Shown here in pieces: positions 6,343 to 8,014 of a stretch of 8,014 nt of DNA. Position numbers and translations under genes: made by a program. Positions within the stretch are counted from its first letter, which is position 1. The number at the start of each line of letters is the position of its first letter. The notes beneath the pieces were generated by a model. It made no database searches and had not been told where the DNA came from. It saw nothing but the letters and a program-made list of their open reading frames with translations. The DNA is from Bacteroidota bacterium (lineage in GTDB: Bacteria; Bacteroidota; Bacteroidia; Flavobacteriales; Flavobacteriaceae): contig JAACDY010000022.1 in assembly GCA_009936675.1 (NCBI GenBank), positions 1-8,014 on the forward strand. Reading direction: 5' to 3'.

Positions 6343-7908
6343 TTATTTAGCGACGTTAACCGCTCTTGTTTCACGAATTACAGTGACTTTAACCTGTCCA
6401 GGATAAGTCATGTCGGTTTGTATTTTTTGCGAAATCTGGAAAGATAATTCTGCCGACTGGTCATCAGAAACCTTTTCACTTTCAACGATCACCCTCAGTT
6501 CACGACCTGCTTGAATGGCGTAGGCCTTATTAACTCCATTAAAGTCATAGGCAATATTTTCCAAGTCTTTTAGGCGTTGGACATAACTATCCAGCACTTG
6601 CCTTCTTGCTCCAGGTCTGGCCCCCGAAATAGCATCACAAACTTGGACAATAGGTGACAACAAGGAAGTCATCTCGATTTCGTCGTGGTGGGCACCAATG
6701 GCATTGCAGACTTCTTTTTTCTCGCCGTATTTTTCTGCCCATTCCATCCCCAAAATGGCATGTGGGGTTTCTGTTTCCTCTTCTGGTACTTTTCCAATAT
6801 CGTGCAAAAGTCCTGCGCGTTTGGCCAACTTAGGATTCAAGCCTAGCTCTGAAGCCATCACACCGCATAATTTGGCCACTTCTCTGGAGTGTTGTAATAG
6901 GTTTTGACCGTAGGAAGAACGATACTTCATTCGTCCGATGATTTTGATTAGTTCGGGATTAAGACCGTGGACGCCCAAGTCGATAACGGTTCTTTTTCCA
7001 ACTTCCACAATTTCGTTTTGAATTTGTTTGGTGGTTTTGTTCACCACCTCTTCGATTCTGGCAGGATGGATCCTACCATCGGTTACCAATCGATGCATAG
7101 ACAAACGAGCTATTTCACGTCGAACAGGATCAAAGCATGAGAGGATAATGGCCTCAGGTGTATCGTCAACTATAATTTCAACACCTGTAGCAGCCTCAAT
7201 CGCACGGATATTTCTTCCCTCTCTACCTATGATTCTTCCTTTGACGTCATCCGAATCCAAATTGAATACAGATACACAGTTTTCAATTGACTCCTCCGTA
7301 CCGATGCGTTGAATGGTGTTGATGATGATTTTTTTAGCTTCTTGTTCAACCGTCAATTTTGCTTCTTCTAGGCTTTGTTGGGCAAAGGCAATTGCTTCCG
7401 ACTCTGCTTTCTTCTCGAGAGAACTGATCAATTCTTTTTTGGCCTCATCAGCCGATAAACCAGAAATGGTCTCCAGTTTTTCTACTTGAATTTTATGAGA
7501 AGCCTCAAGCTCTTTCTGTTTGGTGTCCAATTTTTCCAAACGTTTTTGTAGGGATTCATTTTTTTGTTCCAGTGAATGAGATAGGTTTTTGTTGCGATTG
7601 AGGTCATTATTGAGTTTGTTTTCCTTGTCCCTCAATCGACTTTCTACATCAGAGATTTTCTTCTCTCGCTCAAAGATCACCTTTTCGTGTTCTGATTTTA
7701 ATTCAATAAAGCGTTCTTTAGCCTGCAACATTTTTTCACTCTTGATACGATCTGCTTCTCTTCTCGATTGATTGAGAATTTCCTTTGCCTCAGCATTGGC
7801 ATCATCGAGTTGTTTGGTGTTTTTTCTGCGCTGGATAAAAATTCCCAAGCCGACCCCGATCAGAATCGCAATAGCAATGAAAATTATCATATTAGTATTT
7901 ACTTCCAT
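6343..7908 (-). CDS. rny: Ribonuclease Y
   Basis: RNase Y is a membrane-anchored endoribonuclease that starts mRNA decay. This 521-residue copy is full length for the family. Residues 7-25 form the single membrane anchor ([19 protein letters not shown]). Residues about 30-200 are a long charged coiled coil rich in Lys and Glu. A KH domain follows at about 212-272, with the RNA-binding GREG loop at 228-231 inside [20 protein letters not shown]. The HD domain at about 336-430 carries His340, the HD pair His369-Asp370 in LLHDIGK, His407-His408 in GAHHDE and Asp425, which are the metal-binding residues of the HD fold. The C-terminal domain ends in [16 protein letters not shown]. Start at 7908 (ATG); ATG at 7890 is a second possibility but shortens the part before the anchor. 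No strong promoter box is visible in the 106 bases upstream, so it may be expressed from further upstream. Confidence 0.97.
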   Translation of the reverse strand: MEVNTNMIIFIAIAILIGVGLGIFIQRRKNTKQLDDANAEAKEILNQSRREADRIKSEKMLQAKERFIELKSEHEKVIFEREKKISDVESRLRDKENKLNNDLNRNKNLSHSLEQKNESLQKRLEKLDTKQKELEASHKIQVEKLETISGLSADEAKKELISSLEKKAESEAIAFAQQSLEEAKLTVEQEAKKIIINTIQRIGTEESIENCVSVFNLDSDDVKGRIIGREGRNIRAIEAATGVEIIVDDTPEAIILSCFDPVRREIARLSMHRLVTDGRIHPARIEEVVNKTTKQIQNEIVEVGKRTVIDLGVHGLNPELIKIIGRMKYRSSYGQNLLQHSREVAKLCGVMASELGLNPKLAKRAGLLHDIGKVPEEETETPHAILGMEWAEKYGEKKEVCNAIGAHHDEIEMTSLLSPIVQVCDAISGARPGARRQVLDSYVQRLKDLENIAYDFNGVNKAYAIQAGRELRVIVESEKVSDDQSAELSFQISQKIQTDMTYPGQVKVTVIRETRAVNVAK

Positions 7909-7928
7909 TTGGTTGGTTTTAAATCATT

Positions 7929-7989
7929 AAAAAAGCCTGTATCAGCAAAGAGTTTTTGTATAAACTCCTAAATAAACAGGTTTGAGGCT
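7929..7989 (-). terminator. T-tailed stem-loop structure upstream of rny (terminator, leader or RNA 3' end)
   Basis: Read on the - strand, AGCCT (7989-7985) or CCTGT (7980-7976) can pair with ACAGGCT (7940-7934), enclosing an inner perfect hairpin GAGTTT/AAACTC (7967-7962 with 7955-7950, loop of six). The outer arm is followed at once by T6 (7934-7929). Form and T tail are those of an intrinsic terminator or the 3' end of a structured RNA, 20 bases before the rny start. It may end an upstream gene or small RNA outside the window, or act as a leader attenuator for rny. Confidence 0.4.
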
Positions 7990-8014
7990 ACACAACTGAT
8001 CAAGGATCTGCTCA

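Noticed and set aside
7768..7971. Small + strand frame overlapping the rny start region
   Set aside because: Most of it is antisense to the RNase Y membrane anchor and coiled coil, and no family features are visible.
1..8014. Mobile element, CRISPR array, tRNA/rRNA or defence system
   Set aside because: No transposase or integrase motif, regularly spaced direct repeat, tRNA-like cloverleaf or defence domain was found on either strand; the genes are ordinary chromosomal families.

Overview
The window looks like ordinary chromosome from a Bacteroidota bacterium, probably a Cytophagales/Cyclobacteriaceae-type marine or environmental species. This rests on a moderately AT-rich composition, weak or absent Shine-Dalgarno sequences, several promoter-like boxes of the Bacteroidota type (TAnnTTTG and variants), and the protein families present: a DUF4212 plus VC_2705-type symporter pair, a Bacteroidota-style TauE/SafE protein and RNase Y. 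The taxonomic call is an inference from family resemblance.

Layout from left to right. (1) The 3' part of a cutC gene (+) runs off the left edge. (2) Converging on it is a leftward operon, read from about 3063 down to 389: a small two-helix DUF4212 subunit, a 556-residue sodium:solute symporter that starts within the previous stop codon (TAATG), and an exported SGNH/GDSL esterase that overlaps the symporter's end by 11 bases. (3) Upstream of it on the same strand is a membrane acyltransferase of the HGSNAT/NagX (DUF5009-like) type. Its promoter-like element is nearly identical to the one in front of the symporter operon. (4) A divergent intergenic region of about 260 bases holds an 8-bp inverted repeat and leads to a rightward gene for an SRPBCC domain fused to a GyrI-like ligand-binding domain. 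(5) A 177-base gap with two weak hairpins and a perfect TAnnTTTG box precedes a TauE/SafE family permease, which probably starts at TTG. (6) RNase Y (rny) is convergent, with its stop codon directly abutting the permease's stop. About 100 bases of its upstream region lie at the right edge and contain a folded, T-tailed structure.

Functionally, the leftward block can be read as an acetyl/short-acid theme: an exported esterase that could release acetate or another acid, an ActP-like Na+/organic acid symporter with its small subunit, and an HGSNAT-like membrane acetyltransferase with a matching promoter. This is a hypothesis from context. The remaining genes (cutC, SRPBCC-GyrI, TauE/SafE, rny) appear to be independent housekeeping or accessory units. 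I see no mobile element, CRISPR array, tRNA, rRNA or defence system, and no clearly undescribed system. No gene-free stretch exceeds 300 bases.
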